The notes under the pieces: generated by a model
Told to the model about the DNA's origin: nothing
Databases searched by the model: none
Seen by the model: only the letters and a program-made list of their open reading frames with translations
In this document: positions 29,231 to 38,555 of the stretch, in pieces
Numbering within the stretch: position 1 is the first letter of the stretch
Layout: each line of letters starts with the position of its first letter
Program-made: the position numbers and the translations under genes
Assembly (NCBI RefSeq): GCF_024606365.1
Contig: NZ_JAHHPO010000066.1
Coordinates: 1 to 52,802 of the forward strand
Reading direction: 5' to 3'
Origin: Endozoicomonas sp. ONNA2
Lineage (GTDB): Bacteria; Pseudomonadota; Gammaproteobacteria; Pseudomonadales; Endozoicomonadaceae
Length of the DNA stretch: 52,802 bases

Positions 29231-29500
29231 TTAGAGTTTCTGAATAATGCTCTGTATCGTATCCTTGATGGATTTGACGATACTTGAACGAAGACCTTCA
29301 ACAATCATATATTTGTTGAACTCTACTTGGAACTCAACCATGTCCTTGGTGCTGTTAGGATCCATATTGGCGACACGGGTTTTCAGCGCAGCATCAAGTG
29401 CTTCTGCCTGGCTGCCAAATGTTTCAGATACTTTGTCAAAGCTGAAACCGGCGCTTCCTGGTTGGTTGTAATTCGGGTTGTAGGTATCCTGGTATGCCAT
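29231..29500 (-). CDS. sctF: T3SS needle subunit SctF (YscF family)
   Basis: An 89-residue protein with a disordered N-terminus and a helical hairpin ending IVKSIKDTIQSIIQKL, the usual C-terminal pattern of needle proteins (YscF, PscF, MxiH). The central NMDPNSTKDMVEFQVEF corresponds to the turn between helices. The gene lies between the two predicted needle co-chaperone genes. GAGAGGG precedes the ATG. Confidence 0.88.
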   Translation of the reverse strand: MAYQDTYNPNYNQPGSAGFSFDKVSETFGSQAEALDAALKTRVANMDPNSTKDMVEFQVEFNKYMIVEGLRSSIVKSIKDTIQSIIQKL

Positions 29501-29514
29501 GGCTGAGTTCCCTC

Positions 29515-29775
29515 TCAGGCGTTTGATTGACCGTGATGCTGTTTCCAGCTCTTATCAACGACCTCCATAGCCGCAACTACAGCGGTTAGCAGGCTGTCGA
29601 TTTTTGAAAAATCTTCCGGAGCTGCGCCTTTATCTTTTAATCCTTTCAGGCGCGTCGCTTCAGAGAGTAAATGAGTAAGGATCTGATCCCGGTAAGAACC
29701 GTCCTTATCCTGAATTAACTGTTCTTCAGTTGTTGAGAGAAGAATATTCTCTTCATTTTTTGGTTTGTCCGTCAC
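29515..29775 (-). CDS. sctE: T3SS needle co-chaperone SctE (YscE-like)
   Basis: An 86-residue, mainly helical protein (EEQLIQDKDGSYRDQILTHLL...; SKIDSLLTAVVAAMEVVDKSWKQ). Its size and place between sctD and sctF fit YscE/PscE, the small partner of the needle chaperone. I place the start at GTG 29775, which follows GGAGGG by four bases. The first codons overlap the end of sctD by 23 bases, indicating coupling. The name sctE is also used for translocators; here it means the YscE homologue. Sequence identity of this family is low, so the call depends on order. Confidence 0.7.
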   Translation of the reverse strand: MTDKPKNEENILLSTTEEQLIQDKDGSYRDQILTHLLSEATRLKGLKDKGAAPEDFSKIDSLLTAVVAAMEVVDKSWKQHHGQSNA

Positions 29776-31207
29776 GGTTCCCTCCAAGACGGTATTTGAT
29801 TTTGTCAGTTCCGTTAGCTAATAAAAGATATTCAAGGTTGATATCTTCAATTATATACCCATTAGAAAGTTTTGCTCCTATCAGGTACCTGGAACCATCT
29901 ATTAATATCACGTAAGGCACCTTGCCCATGCTGATACCGCGTATATTTAATGATAAAGGTGACTGGCTGTCGGTTATCGCTCCTCCTGCGAACTTAGTGG
30001 CTAATTCAATGGCTGGTTTATTGGCGTATTTTTTCTGAAACTGTTTTACTACCGTTTGCAGGTCATAAACTTGTCCTTCATCCAGTAGGTGTCCTTTCAG
30101 GATCACCGTTTGATCCCGGACGACGACATGAATTCTTGGTATCAGTCCTTTCTCCCGGAGCATGGATTTTAGGGTGTTGATCCTATTTGTCTGGTTCTCA
30201 ACCTGATCAACAACCGAATTGAGCCCATAAATCTCTTGCTTGAGCATACTGACAATTCGATCAAGTTCATTAGAGGTTGAAGCATATCCGGTCAACACCA
30301 GTGACCCCGGGGTGTTATCCAGCTCAAGCTCAAGTTTGTCATAACCACGGTCTCTTAGGAGCAATTCAGCGTTATCACGCATTTCATTCATAACAATGAC
30401 TTGCAAATTGAAAGAAACGCCCTGCTTTCTGAGAAATTTTTGCAGTTCAATTTTATCCTGAAGCGTTTGTGTATAACCTGACGCGAGTAATGATTTGTCA
30501 GGTAGCTCTTTGAACTTTACGTCTTTGAGTCCAAGTTGATTTCTGGCTTTTGTGGAGATTTCGAGCACTCCCGGGATGTCTGCTACCTGTTGTACCTCGG
30601 TATCCGTGCTTGAAATAAAGAAGAGCATGCTGGCTATTACAAGTACCAGACCGACTGGAATAGCGGCTAGCCATCTTTTATCAATATTTGCCAGAAAGGA
30701 TGTACCATCGTCTTCATCCTCTTCATCCTCTTCATCCTCTTCATCCTCTTCATCCTCAACTTCCTCTTCTAACAGCGCTTGCTCAAAGTCAGACCCGGAT
30801 AGATCAGGCTCATTTGCTTCAGGAGGTGACAGCTCTTCCTCCTTGACAGTCAGCTCTTGTGCCGGGGGCTCGGCTATGTTCGGTAGTGCAAGCGATGGCC
30901 ACTGTGCATCAGCAGGACCAATAGCTATGAAAAGGCTGCTTGAGGTAACAATATCAAAGTGGCGGTACTGAATACTCGAGCCAGCAGGCTCGCCATTTAC
31001 ATATAAGGGATTATCCGCTGTGCTTGATTGGATTTTTACCTGACCATCATTGAAAATCTCAATAATGAGTTCAATATCATTCAGGTTGTCGTCGGTCAAG
31101 ACCAGGTCACAAGCGTCATCTTTTCCTAAAGAGTGCCTACCCGGTTCAATGGGAATTTCGGCACCAATATGATTGCCAGAGAGTATTTTCAGGTAAAATT
31201 CAGTCAT
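29753..31207 (-). CDS. sctD: T3SS inner-membrane ring protein SctD (YscD)
   Basis: A 484-residue bitopic protein. Residues 1-105 form a cytoplasmic FHA-like domain (HSLGKDDACDLVLTDD). Residues 147-167 are almost all Glu/Asp, encoded by a 9-base tandem repeat. A membrane helix lies at about 179-198 (WLAAIPVGLVLVIASMLFFI), followed by periplasmic ring-building domains (BON-like, VLTGYASTSNELDRIVSML). This is the order of YscD/PscD. It is the first gene of the minus-strand sctD-E-F-G set. AGGGGG precedes the ATG. Confidence 0.9.
   Translation of the reverse strand: MTEFYLKILSGNHIGAEIPIEPGRHSLGKDDACDLVLTDDNLNDIELIIEIFNDGQVKIQSSTADNPLYVNGEPAGSSIQYRHFDIVTSSSLFIAIGPADAQWPSLALPNIAEPPAQELTVKEEELSPPEANEPDLSGSDFEQALLEEEVEDEEDEEDEEDEEDEDDGTSFLANIDKRWLAAIPVGLVLVIASMLFFISSTDTEVQQVADIPGVLEISTKARNQLGLKDVKFKELPDKSLLASGYTQTLQDKIELQKFLRKQGVSFNLQVIVMNEMRDNAELLLRDRGYDKLELELDNTPGSLVLTGYASTSNELDRIVSMLKQEIYGLNSVVDQVENQTNRINTLKSMLREKGLIPRIHVVVRDQTVILKGHLLDEGQVYDLQTVVKQFQKKYANKPAIELATKFAGGAITDSQSPLSLNIRGISMGKVPYVILIDGSRYLIGAKLSNGYIIEDINLEYLLLANGTDKIKYRLGGNRDGQTKK
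30711..30755 (-). repeat. Five 9-base tandem repeats inside sctD
   Basis: TCTTCATCC is repeated five times without change (30711-30755) and encodes an Asp/Glu run on the minus strand. Gain or loss of a unit keeps the frame and would change the length of the acidic linker before the membrane helix. Confidence 0.9.
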
Positions 31208-31512
31208 AAATTACCCCCTGCCAGGGTAAAGCAGAAAATGATCTGACTGGACTTATAAACGGTTTTATGGTCAACATCCTGTTGATTCGATCCGTAGTTG
31301 TTACTGGTGTCTTTACGTGCTTTGACTACCTGCGTAAATTGAATCCTTAATTTAGAGTAAGGTAAAAAAAACGTCATTACCAGAGGTTGCATGATAATTA
31401 TTCGGCAAATTCGCCACGAATTAGATGCCTGTTGATAAAATGTCGGGTAAAATTGCTCAAAAAGGCTGAATAGCCCTGATAACAATAACCATAAAATAAG
31501 AGGCGTAGTGCT
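31208..31512. other. Divergent intergenic region between sctD and the acyl-CoA ligase
   Basis: A 305-base A/T-rich region that should contain both promoters. I see Shine-Dalgarno sequences for both genes but no promoter or operator that clearly stands out, and no gene. Confidence 0.5.
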
Positions 31513-33213
31513 ATGGATGCATCATTCTGGGATGGTAAAAGACCTGCCGGGGTTGGTAATGCTGTTAACCTCGATGAATATTCCAACGTTTTATCTGTGA
31601 TCAATGTTTTTTTAAAAGAGAATCGTTCGCTCCCTGCGTATACTGGGATTGGCCATACACTGACTTATGCTGACATTGATCTTTATAGTAAGCAGTTTGC
31701 TGCCTACATCCAAAGATATACTGATCTGCAACCCGGGGATCGAATTGCGATTCAGATGCCCAATATTATACAGTACCCGATTGTCGTTTATGGAGCGTTG
31801 CGAGCAGGGTTGGTAATTGTCAATACCAATCCGCTTTACACTGCGCGGGAAATGCTGCACCAGTTCAAAGACTCGGGAGCAAAGGCGTTAGTATTTCTTG
31901 AAAACTTTGGCCACCTCATTGAAGAGGTGGTTGGTCAGACAGAGATAAAACATCTTTTTGTAACTCAGCTTGCTGATATGGTTCCAGCTCCGAAGCGGCA
32001 AGTTATTAATTTTCTTGTCAAATATATCAAGAGGATGGTGCCCGGGTATTCTTTACCTACAGTGGTTACCCTGCTTGACACCCTGAGAACTGCAAAAGCC
32101 TCTGACTATCAGCCGGTTCCAGAGGCTGAGCTATCTGATCCGGTGGTGCTTCAATATACTGGCGGTACTACCGGGGTTGCCAAAGGTGCCATTCTGACTA
32201 ACAGAAATTTGCTGGCCAATATGCTTCAGTCTAAAGAGATGCTGTCTCAAGTGGATGCCCGGGGACAGAAAATCATACAAGAGGGGCAGGAAATTCTTAT
32301 AGCGCCTTTACCCCTTTATCATATTTATGCCTTCACAGTACATTTACTTTGTATGCCGTTTATGGGGAATCACAGTATTCTGATAGCTAACCCGAGAGAT
32401 ACAGACACTTTCATCAAGTCCATTAAACCGTGGCGTTTTACCGCCTTTATTGGTCTGAATACATTATTTGCCAGCTTGTTGAATCATCCAAAATTTAAAG
32501 AGTGCGACCTGTCAGGTTTAAAGTTAACCTTATCCGGCGGGACTGCACTGCAAGAGACAACGGCTCAAAGGTGGTATAAAGAGACCGGGTGTATTATTTC
32601 TGAAGCTTATGGGTTAACAGAGTGTTCTCCTGCCGTTTGTATGAATCCAGCCGGAGATTTGTCACAGCCAGGCACTGCGGGCTTGCCTATACCTTCCACA
32701 GAACTGAAAACCATAGATGAGCATGGTAATGAGACGGCCATAGGTGAGCCAGGTGAACTCTGTGTCAGGGGGCCGCAGGTCATGCAAGGATACTGGCAGC
32801 GAGCTGAAGCAACAGCCGAAGTGCTCAGTGCGGATGGTTGGTTAAAAACCGGTGATGTAGCTGTGGTCGAGGAAGATGGATTTGTCAGAATTGTTGATCG
32901 TATCAAGGATATGATTCTGGTTTCCGGTTTTAATGTTTATCCGAATGAAATTGAGGATCTGGTTTCAGGCCATCCCAAGGTGGCAAACTGTGCGGCCATT
33001 GGTATTCCCGATGAGAACTCCGGGGAGAAGGTTAAGTTGTTTGTTGTCAAGTCAGATGACAGTCTAACATCCGACGAGCTGCTAAGTTGGTGTCGTGATT
33101 ATTTGACGGCATATAAAGTCCCCAAAGTGTGTGAATTTCGTGATGAATTGCCAATGACCCCTGTTGGCAAGATTTTGCGAAAAGACCTCAGGCCGTCAGG
33201 GGTTGTGAATTAA
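31513..33213 (+). CDS. fadD: Long-chain fatty acid-CoA ligase (FadD type)
   Basis: Activates fatty acids with ATP and CoA for beta-oxidation. The 566-residue protein has the AMP-binding P-loop YTGGTTGVAKGA, the adenine motif EAYGLTECSP, the TGD motif (LKTGDVAVVEEDGFVRIVDR) and the C-terminal catalytic lysine region TPVGKILRKDLR. Length and N-terminus (MDASFWDGKRPAGVGN) fit FadD of gammaproteobacteria. It is divergent from the T3SS genes and has no obvious operon partner. Confidence 0.93.
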   Translation: MDASFWDGKRPAGVGNAVNLDEYSNVLSVINVFLKENRSLPAYTGIGHTLTYADIDLYSKQFAAYIQRYTDLQPGDRIAIQMPNIIQYPIVVYGALRAGLVIVNTNPLYTAREMLHQFKDSGAKALVFLENFGHLIEEVVGQTEIKHLFVTQLADMVPAPKRQVINFLVKYIKRMVPGYSLPTVVTLLDTLRTAKASDYQPVPEAELSDPVVLQYTGGTTGVAKGAILTNRNLLANMLQSKEMLSQVDARGQKIIQEGQEILIAPLPLYHIYAFTVHLLCMPFMGNHSILIANPRDTDTFIKSIKPWRFTAFIGLNTLFASLLNHPKFKECDLSGLKLTLSGGTALQETTAQRWYKETGCIISEAYGLTECSPAVCMNPAGDLSQPGTAGLPIPSTELKTIDEHGNETAIGEPGELCVRGPQVMQGYWQRAEATAEVLSADGWLKTGDVAVVEEDGFVRIVDRIKDMILVSGFNVYPNEIEDLVSGHPKVANCAAIGIPDENSGEKVKLFVVKSDDSLTSDELLSWCRDYLTAYKVPKVCEFRDELPMTPVGKILRKDLRPSGVVN

Positions 33214-33343
33214 CCTGTTATATTTTGGCGGGAGTCACCTGGAAGGATTTTCTCTTTATCATAAGTTCTGTAATTCCTGGTAGTCAGGGTTACAGGATGA
33301 TTTTTATGTGTACTTTATATTTCAGGGCAGTGGTGGCAGTCAG

Positions 33344-33742
33344 TTATGCCGACTGCTGGTCGTGGTTTGAAAAGTATCGATGCAGGATTTCAGGGTCATC
33401 TTTCAAGGCATTAAATGCTTCTCCGGCATCAGTTGGTGTGATGCTGGTCCGATCCAGTTTCATGCGACGTATAGATGCATCAAACCAGAACCAGTGCTTG
33501 TCTTCTGTAAGACATAAGGCTCTTACTGAGTAGCCGGTCGCTGGAATGAAAGGCAGTGGCATTTTGCTCGTTAGTTGTCTTTTGACAATGGTGGAATTTT
33601 GACAAGAGTAGGTGGTGTTGTGGTAAATCCGCTCAAAACGTTTAAATTCGTGACCAAACATCTTGTTTGCCATAATGTCCTGTTTTTGACTCAGGTAATA
33701 AAGTGCAAAAATGCTAGCCACAATCAGGATAAAGCTTTCCAT
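33344..33742 (-). CDS. Small membrane-anchored protein of unknown function
   Basis: A 132-residue protein that I do not recognise. It has one N-terminal membrane helix (ESFILIVASIFALYYLS) and then a soluble part with three cysteines, rich in aromatic and basic residues (HWFWFDASIRRMKL). AGG precedes the ATG by about ten bases. It lies convergent to fadD, and no neighbour suggests a role. Confidence 0.65.
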   Translation of the reverse strand: MESFILIVASIFALYYLSQKQDIMANKMFGHEFKRFERIYHNTTYSCQNSTIVKRQLTSKMPLPFIPATGYSVRALCLTEDKHWFWFDASIRRMKLDRTSITPTDAGEAFNALKDDPEILHRYFSNHDQQSA

Positions 33743-33885
33743 TTTTCATACCTCATGGGTTAATGCATTGGGCTTTCCTGCGGCTTCGGAAAACCCTTAT
33801 ATGTATTCTAAACACATTTGTACAACTATGTTCAATTAACATCGCTGATGAAGCTGATGAAATTGTGGTGATAACCGGAAAGAGC

Positions 33886-34464
33886 TTACAAGGCCCAGTC
33901 TGCAATCATCTGCTTTGCTATCGGCCGATGAGCATCTTTCCCATAGAGTGCATCAACTAATTTAAATGAAAATCCCATGGCATTGCCCGGGCCCTGGGCT
34001 GTTATGACCCGTTTTTTTTCATCTACTACTATGGTGTTTCCGGGATGTGGCAAAGCGCCTTCCATTTGCTCCATGAAGCTGGGGTAACATGTCGCGTGGA
34101 CATTATCCAGTAACCCGTGATAAGCAAGCACTACTGCAGGCGAGGCGCATATGGCGGCATACCATTTCCCGGCCTTTTGTTGAGCGTGCAGCAGCTTAAT
34201 AAGCGGTTTGCAGTTCTTGAGGTTCTCGGCACCGGGCATACCGCCGGGAAGGGCGATCAGGTGAAACGGCTTCCCTGTGCAGGCTTCTATGTGTAAATCT
34301 GCTGTAATCTGAGTTTTATGCGAGGCGGTGATGGCCTGCTTTCCATCAGGAAGGCAGCTGGCAACCGTGACCTGTGCACCTGCTCTTCTGAGTGTATCTA
34401 TGATGGTCACTGCTTCAATGTCTTCAGAGCCATCAGAAATGGGGATGAGAACCTGTCTTGGCAT
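33886..34464 (-). CDS. DJ-1/PfpI family protein (YajL-like)
   Basis: A 192-residue protein of the DJ-1/ThiJ/PfpI superfamily. Key parts are IPISDGSEDIEAV (with the conserved Glu near residue 15), ALPGGMPGAENL and the nucleophile elbow AAICASPAVVLAY (Cys about 106). It is most similar in layout to YajL, implicated in protection of proteins and thiols against oxidative and aldehyde stress. GAGGG precedes the ATG. It stands alone. Confidence 0.9.
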   Translation of the reverse strand: MPRQVLIPISDGSEDIEAVTIIDTLRRAGAQVTVASCLPDGKQAITASHKTQITADLHIEACTGKPFHLIALPGGMPGAENLKNCKPLIKLLHAQQKAGKWYAAICASPAVVLAYHGLLDNVHATCYPSFMEQMEGALPHPGNTIVVDEKKRVITAQGPGNAMGFSFKLVDALYGKDAHRPIAKQMIADWAL

Positions 34465-35015
34465 GGTAGACCCTCATTAGAAGGTGGGATATCAGGTAAA
34501 TGTGAAGTGTCTGTAGCTAAGGGCTATGATCTTTTGCGGGTAGTTAAAACTGAGTGATAAAGCTTCTGTATATTGGTTTTCCACTGTGCAATGAGGCTAA
34601 AAAAATGAATAACAGGATTGTTTATCGTCGTTTTCAGTTCGCATTAGATGTTAAACACAGGCTCTTATACCGACAGAATTTTAATCTAGCAGATAGTTGG
34701 GACTGGTGAGATAAAATTTGATTATGAGCTGAAATGGAATCTTATATCAGTTTTTTAAACAAGGTTGTAGCCAAAGGATTTTCACCATAGTAGCGGAGTA
34801 TATAGGTATTTTTGTATATTTTTTCCTCTGGAGGCGATGAGTGGATTCACTGCAAGATGTGAACTTTCAACACTTGTATCATGTGTATCTGATTTAGCGC
34901 AGCTGTCGTCTGGCGGTAAATACTGACCTGATCTTATGTCAGCCTTGAAAGTGGTATTTGGGGATTTTTTTTGCCAAATACATCTTTGATAAGATGTGCA
35001 GAGACTTTACGAAAA
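34465..35015. other. Intergenic region between the DJ-1 gene and tRNA-fMet
   Basis: A 551-base A/T-rich region. It has an inverted repeat TATTTGG (34955-34961)/CCAAATA (34974-34980) enclosing a T-run, and a small hairpin CATCTT/AAGATG (34981-34996). A 29-codon reading frame (34837-34926) has GGAGG only two bases before its ATG and is not accepted as a gene. Nothing else is visible. Confidence 0.5.
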
Positions 35016-35092
<77 letters not shown>

Positions 35093-35107
35093 TCGAAAGA
35101 GAGTCAT

Positions 35108-35135
35108 ATTATAGGGATGCTGTTTATAATATCAA
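35108..35135 (-). promoter_or_regulatory. Promoter of the tRNA-fMet gene
   Basis: Read on the minus strand: TTGATA (35135-35130), a 16-base spacer and TATAAT (35113-35108), ending about 15 bases before the mature 5' end of the tRNA. Confidence 0.7.
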
Positions 35136-35172
35136 GTATTATCTACTGTAAAAGTGCAGGCCAAAATCCCGC

Positions 35173-35222
35173 GCGGTATCGTTTATGCCGGAATACCGCA
35201 CGTTATGCCGGAATACCGCACG
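35173..35222 (-). terminator. Probable acs terminator with a duplicated arm
   Basis: A 20-base unit is repeated exactly in tandem (35183-35202 and 35203-35222). Each unit carries ATACCGC, which can pair with GCGGTAT at 35173-35179. On the minus strand this makes a hairpin just after the acs stop, followed by ATTTT. The duplication provides two alternative 5' arms for the same 3' arm. Confidence 0.55.
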
Positions 35223-35236
35223 ACAGTTGATAACTA

Positions 35237-37186
35237 CTAGCTGGTTATCGCTTTATTTGCAATCAACTGGTTCACTACTTCAGGGTCAGCCAGCGTTGAT
35301 GTGTCGCCGAGGTTTTCGAACTCGTCAGCAGCTATTTTGCGGAGAATCCGCCTCATAATTTTTCCAGACCGTGTTTTGGGAAGTCCCGGGGCCCACTGAA
35401 TAATATCCGGGGTAGCAATCGGCCCTATTTCTTTTCTGATCCAGTCTATAAGGTGCTTTTTCAAGTCTTCACTGGTGCCTATGCCTCTATTGAGTGTGAC
35501 ATAAGCATAGATGCCCTGGCCCTTGATATGGTGCGGGAAACCAACAACCGCAGCCTCAGCTACCAGCTGATGGGCTACCATTGCTGATTCTATTTCCGCA
35601 GTTCCCAAGCGGTGGCCGGAAACATTGATGACATCATCCACTCGGCCGGTGATCCAGTAATAGCCATCTTCGTCCCTTCGAGCGCCGTCACCTGTTGTAT
35701 ACATGCCCTTAAAAGATGAGAAGTAGGTCTGAACAAAGCGTTCATGATCGCCATAGATTGTTCTGGCCTGTCCGGGCCAGCTATCCAGGATGACAAGATT
35801 GCCTTCGCCGGGGCCATGGATAAGACGACCCATGTTATCGACCAGGGCTGGCTGTACACCAAAGAATGGCCGTGTTGCAGAACCCGGCTTAAGGTCAGTG
35901 GCTCCCGGAAGTGGGGTCAGCATCGCAGCACCTGTTTCGGTCTGCCACCAAGTGTCGACAATAGGGCAACGCTGTTCACCAATGGTTGAGTAGTACCATC
36001 TCCAGGCCTCAGGATTAATGGGCTCGCCTACAGAGCCTAACAACCTCAGTGAGTTTCGATGAGTGCCTTTGATCACAGCAGCGCCATCTGCCATTAATGC
36101 GCGGATAGCCGTTGGTGCGATATAAAGAATATTCACGCCGTGTTTATCGATGATTTTGCTGATGCGATTGGTTTGTGGATAGTTAGGCAGCCCTTCATGC
36201 ATCACAATGGTTGCACCATTGATTAAAGGGCCATAGGTCACGTATGAGTGTCCGGTAATCCAGCCAACGTCAGCGTTACACCAGAATACTTCGCCGGGTT
36301 GATAGTCAAAGACATATTGATGGGTCATGGAAGCGTACACCAGGTAGCCACCCGTACTGTGCATGATGCCTTTTGGCTTTCCGGTAGAGCCTGAGGTATA
36401 GAGGATGAACAGTGGATCCTCGGCATTCATCTCCCTGACTTCGCAGTGTGGTGAAGTGAGTGTCGTTAACTCCTGCCACCAGACATCACGGTGACAATAC
36501 CAGGCAATATCAGCGCCTGTGTGCTTTAAAACAATGACTCTCTCAATGGAGTGTGTGTCCGGGTGTGTCAGTGCTTCATCGACGTTGTTTTTGAGAGACA
36601 CTTTGCGCCCGCCTCGAACGCCTTCATCGGCAGTAACGACAATCTTTGCTTTTGAGTCAATAATTCTTCCTGCCAGTGCTTCTGGTGAGAACCCACCAAA
36701 GACGACGGAATGAATTGCCCCTATACGGCTGCAGGCCAGCATGGCAACGGTGGCTTCGATGACCATGGGCATATAAATCGCTACAACATCTCCTTTGCGC
36801 ACACCCTGACTCTTCAAGGCATTGGCAAAGAGGCACACAAGTTCATACAGTTCCCGGTAGGTCACCTTTCTGGCTTCACTTTCAGCATCCGGCTCCCAGA
36901 TAATGGCCAGCTGGTCACCTCGCTCTTCCAGGTGTCGGTCAAGGCAGTTGTGTGAAGCGTTGGTGGTACCATCATAAAACCAGTTGATATTGACGAAGTG
37001 GTCGTCAAAAGAGACTTTTCTAACTTTGGTGAAAGGCTGGAACCAGTCGATGCGTTGACCATGTTCGCGCCAGAAGCCTTCAGGGTTAATTATGGATTGC
37101 TGATACATTTCCAGATACTGGTCGTTGTTAACCAGTGTGTTCTCAAGAGCAGCAGGCTTTACTGGATAAACGGCGGTGTCAGACAT
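35237..37186 (-). CDS. acs: Acetyl-CoA synthetase
   Basis: Converts acetate, ATP and CoA to acetyl-CoA, for growth on or reuse of acetate. The 649-residue protein has the AMP-binding motif [33 protein letters not shown], and the C-terminal [13 protein letters not shown] with the lysine that is acetylated in other Acs enzymes. GGGGAAAC precedes ATG 37186. A LuxR-type response regulator lies upstream on the same strand and may control it. Confidence 0.98.
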   Translation of the reverse strand: MSDTAVYPVKPAALENTLVNNDQYLEMYQQSIINPEGFWREHGQRIDWFQPFTKVRKVSFDDHFVNINWFYDGTTNASHNCLDRHLEERGDQLAIIWEPDAESEARKVTYRELYELVCLFANALKSQGVRKGDVVAIYMPMVIEATVAMLACSRIGAIHSVVFGGFSPEALAGRIIDSKAKIVVTADEGVRGGRKVSLKNNVDEALTHPDTHSIERVIVLKHTGADIAWYCHRDVWWQELTTLTSPHCEVREMNAEDPLFILYTSGSTGKPKGIMHSTGGYLVYASMTHQYVFDYQPGEVFWCNADVGWITGHSYVTYGPLINGATIVMHEGLPNYPQTNRISKIIDKHGVNILYIAPTAIRALMADGAAVIKGTHRNSLRLLGSVGEPINPEAWRWYYSTIGEQRCPIVDTWWQTETGAAMLTPLPGATDLKPGSATRPFFGVQPALVDNMGRLIHGPGEGNLVILDSWPGQARTIYGDHERFVQTYFSSFKGMYTTGDGARRDEDGYYWITGRVDDVINVSGHRLGTAEIESAMVAHQLVAEAAVVGFPHHIKGQGIYAYVTLNRGIGTSEDLKKHLIDWIRKEIGPIATPDIIQWAPGLPKTRSGKIMRRILRKIAADEFENLGDTSTLADPEVVNQLIANKAITS

Positions 37187-37466
37187 ATCGTTTCCCCTGG
37201 TTTATTATATTTTTAGTTCAAATTGATCCTGGGCCATTCTTTTATTTTGCTCAGGTTGAGAAATTGCTCGATAAAACGACTTTGAAAATATTAATTGAAG
37301 TGGTGTGAGTTCAGAATTTGTGGAGATTTCTGATAGTAGAATTTGACCTTAACTCCTATCGGAAATATCAGGTTTGGGTTTATATAAATAATAATATTAT
37401 CACTATTTCGAGCAATATCGAAAGCGTCAGCCTAAGGAGTTAACCAAATGAAATCATATTTTTTGA
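37187..37466. other. Upstream region of acs
   Basis: Non-coding and A/T-rich, presumably carrying the acs promoter. No convincing sigma70 pair was found, which would be consistent with activator-dependent transcription. The adjacent repeat element is listed separately. Confidence 0.45.
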
Positions 37467-37599
37467 CTAAGTGATCAGTTAGTCTTCGGCGTTGCAACTC
37501 CGGTCTAATAGCTACGGCACTGTTGCCTGCGTTGCGCCTTGCATAGTAACTGAGCACTTAGCCAGAAATATACGATTACATTTGGCTAACTACTTAATT
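37467..37599. repeat. Dispersed palindromic repeat (MITE-like), copy 2
   Basis: CTAAGTGATCAGTTA (37467-37481) and TAACTGAGCACTTAG (37547-37561) are inverted copies with one mismatch. They enclose a G/C-rich core with further partial self-pairing. The right part, 37546-37599, recurs at 1-54 of the window and itself contains TTAGCCA/TGGCTAA. It is probably a small non-autonomous mobile or REP-like element between acs and its likely regulator. Confidence 0.7.
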
Positions 37600-37720
37600 A
37601 CTGACTAATGTGCCATCAGGGCAACCTTCCCCGGCGACCGGTGTATATTTCGCTGGGAGAAAATTTCAGAGTCATCATCCTGAATCGTTATGACATTGAA
37701 AAACACCGGGCAGAGACGAT

Positions 37721-38386
37721 TTAGTCTTTGGTTTGATCTTGTACATCCTGACCGGGCAGATCAATTTCCAGTGCTTTGATAGCGATAACCGCCTGAGTCC
37801 TGCTTCTTACCCCCAGCTTTTTGAAAATGGCGGTGACATGGGCTTTGATCGTCGCTTCCGAGACATTCAGGTCCCATGCAATCTGCTTATTCAATAGGCC
37901 TTCACTGATCATGCCCAGAACCCTGAACTGCTGCGGTGTCAGGGTTGCCAGTCTGGCTTCCATATCGCTGATTTGTTGAGATTGCATAGGTTGGAAGTTA
38001 TCTGGCCACCAATATTCACCGTCCAGAACTTTAATAATGGCTGCTGTCAGATCATTCAGCGGCGTAGACTTGGGAATGAAGCCCCTGGCTCCGTGGTTTT
38101 TGGTTTTCTGTATGATCTGCTGGTCATCAGAAGCTGACACGACAATAACAGGAGCATCCGGATATTGCCCTCTGAGGAATATCAATCCTGAAAATCCATG
38201 TGCTCCGGGCATATGTAGATCCAGTAAGATCAGATCCGGTGTGGTACTATTTTCCAGAAGTATTTGCAGTTCAGAAATTGAGCCAGCCTCGCAGACCGTC
38301 GGTTCTTTAAGCGCGTGACCAACAGAGGACTTGAGAGCAGTCCGGAATAAAGGGTGGTCATCGGCAATTATAATTGTAAAGTTCAT
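37721..38386 (-). CDS. LuxR/NarL-family response regulator, possible acs regulator
   Basis: A 221-residue two-component regulator. The receiver domain (residues 1-120) has Asp9/Asp10, phospho-acceptor Asp56 (LILLDLHMPG) and Lys105-type KST. The C-terminal LuxR helix-turn-helix (about 148-205) has NKQIAWDLNVSEATIKAHVTAIFKKLGV. It lies upstream of acs. In Vibrio (CrbR) and Pseudomonas (ErdR/AgmR) a related regulator activates acs, so this may be the equivalent. No partner histidine kinase gene is in the window. Confidence 0.88.
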   Translation of the reverse strand: MNFTIIIADDHPLFRTALKSSVGHALKEPTVCEAGSISELQILLENSTTPDLILLDLHMPGAHGFSGLIFLRGQYPDAPVIVVSASDDQQIIQKTKNHGARGFIPKSTPLNDLTAAIIKVLDGEYWWPDNFQPMQSQQISDMEARLATLTPQQFRVLGMISEGLLNKQIAWDLNVSEATIKAHVTAIFKKLGVRSRTQAVIAIKALEIDLPGQDVQDQTKD

Positions 38387-38555
38387 TATCTTGAGCTTGC
38401 CCTTATCTGTTTAATCGGTCAATTGAATAAACCCTGTGAACCTTTCAAAGATTCAGGAATTTATTTAAAGTATAAGTAAAATGATGCCAGGTAATGGAAC
38501 TATTCTCTGTCAAAGCGGTCTTAATATTAGTTATTTATCGAAATATGGGGTTTAA

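Noticed and set aside
34837-34926. 29-codon reading frame (MSGFTARCELSTLVSC...) with a GGAGG before its ATG
   Set aside because: The ribosome site is only two bases from the ATG, the frame is short and the product is unrecognised; not enough to call a gene.
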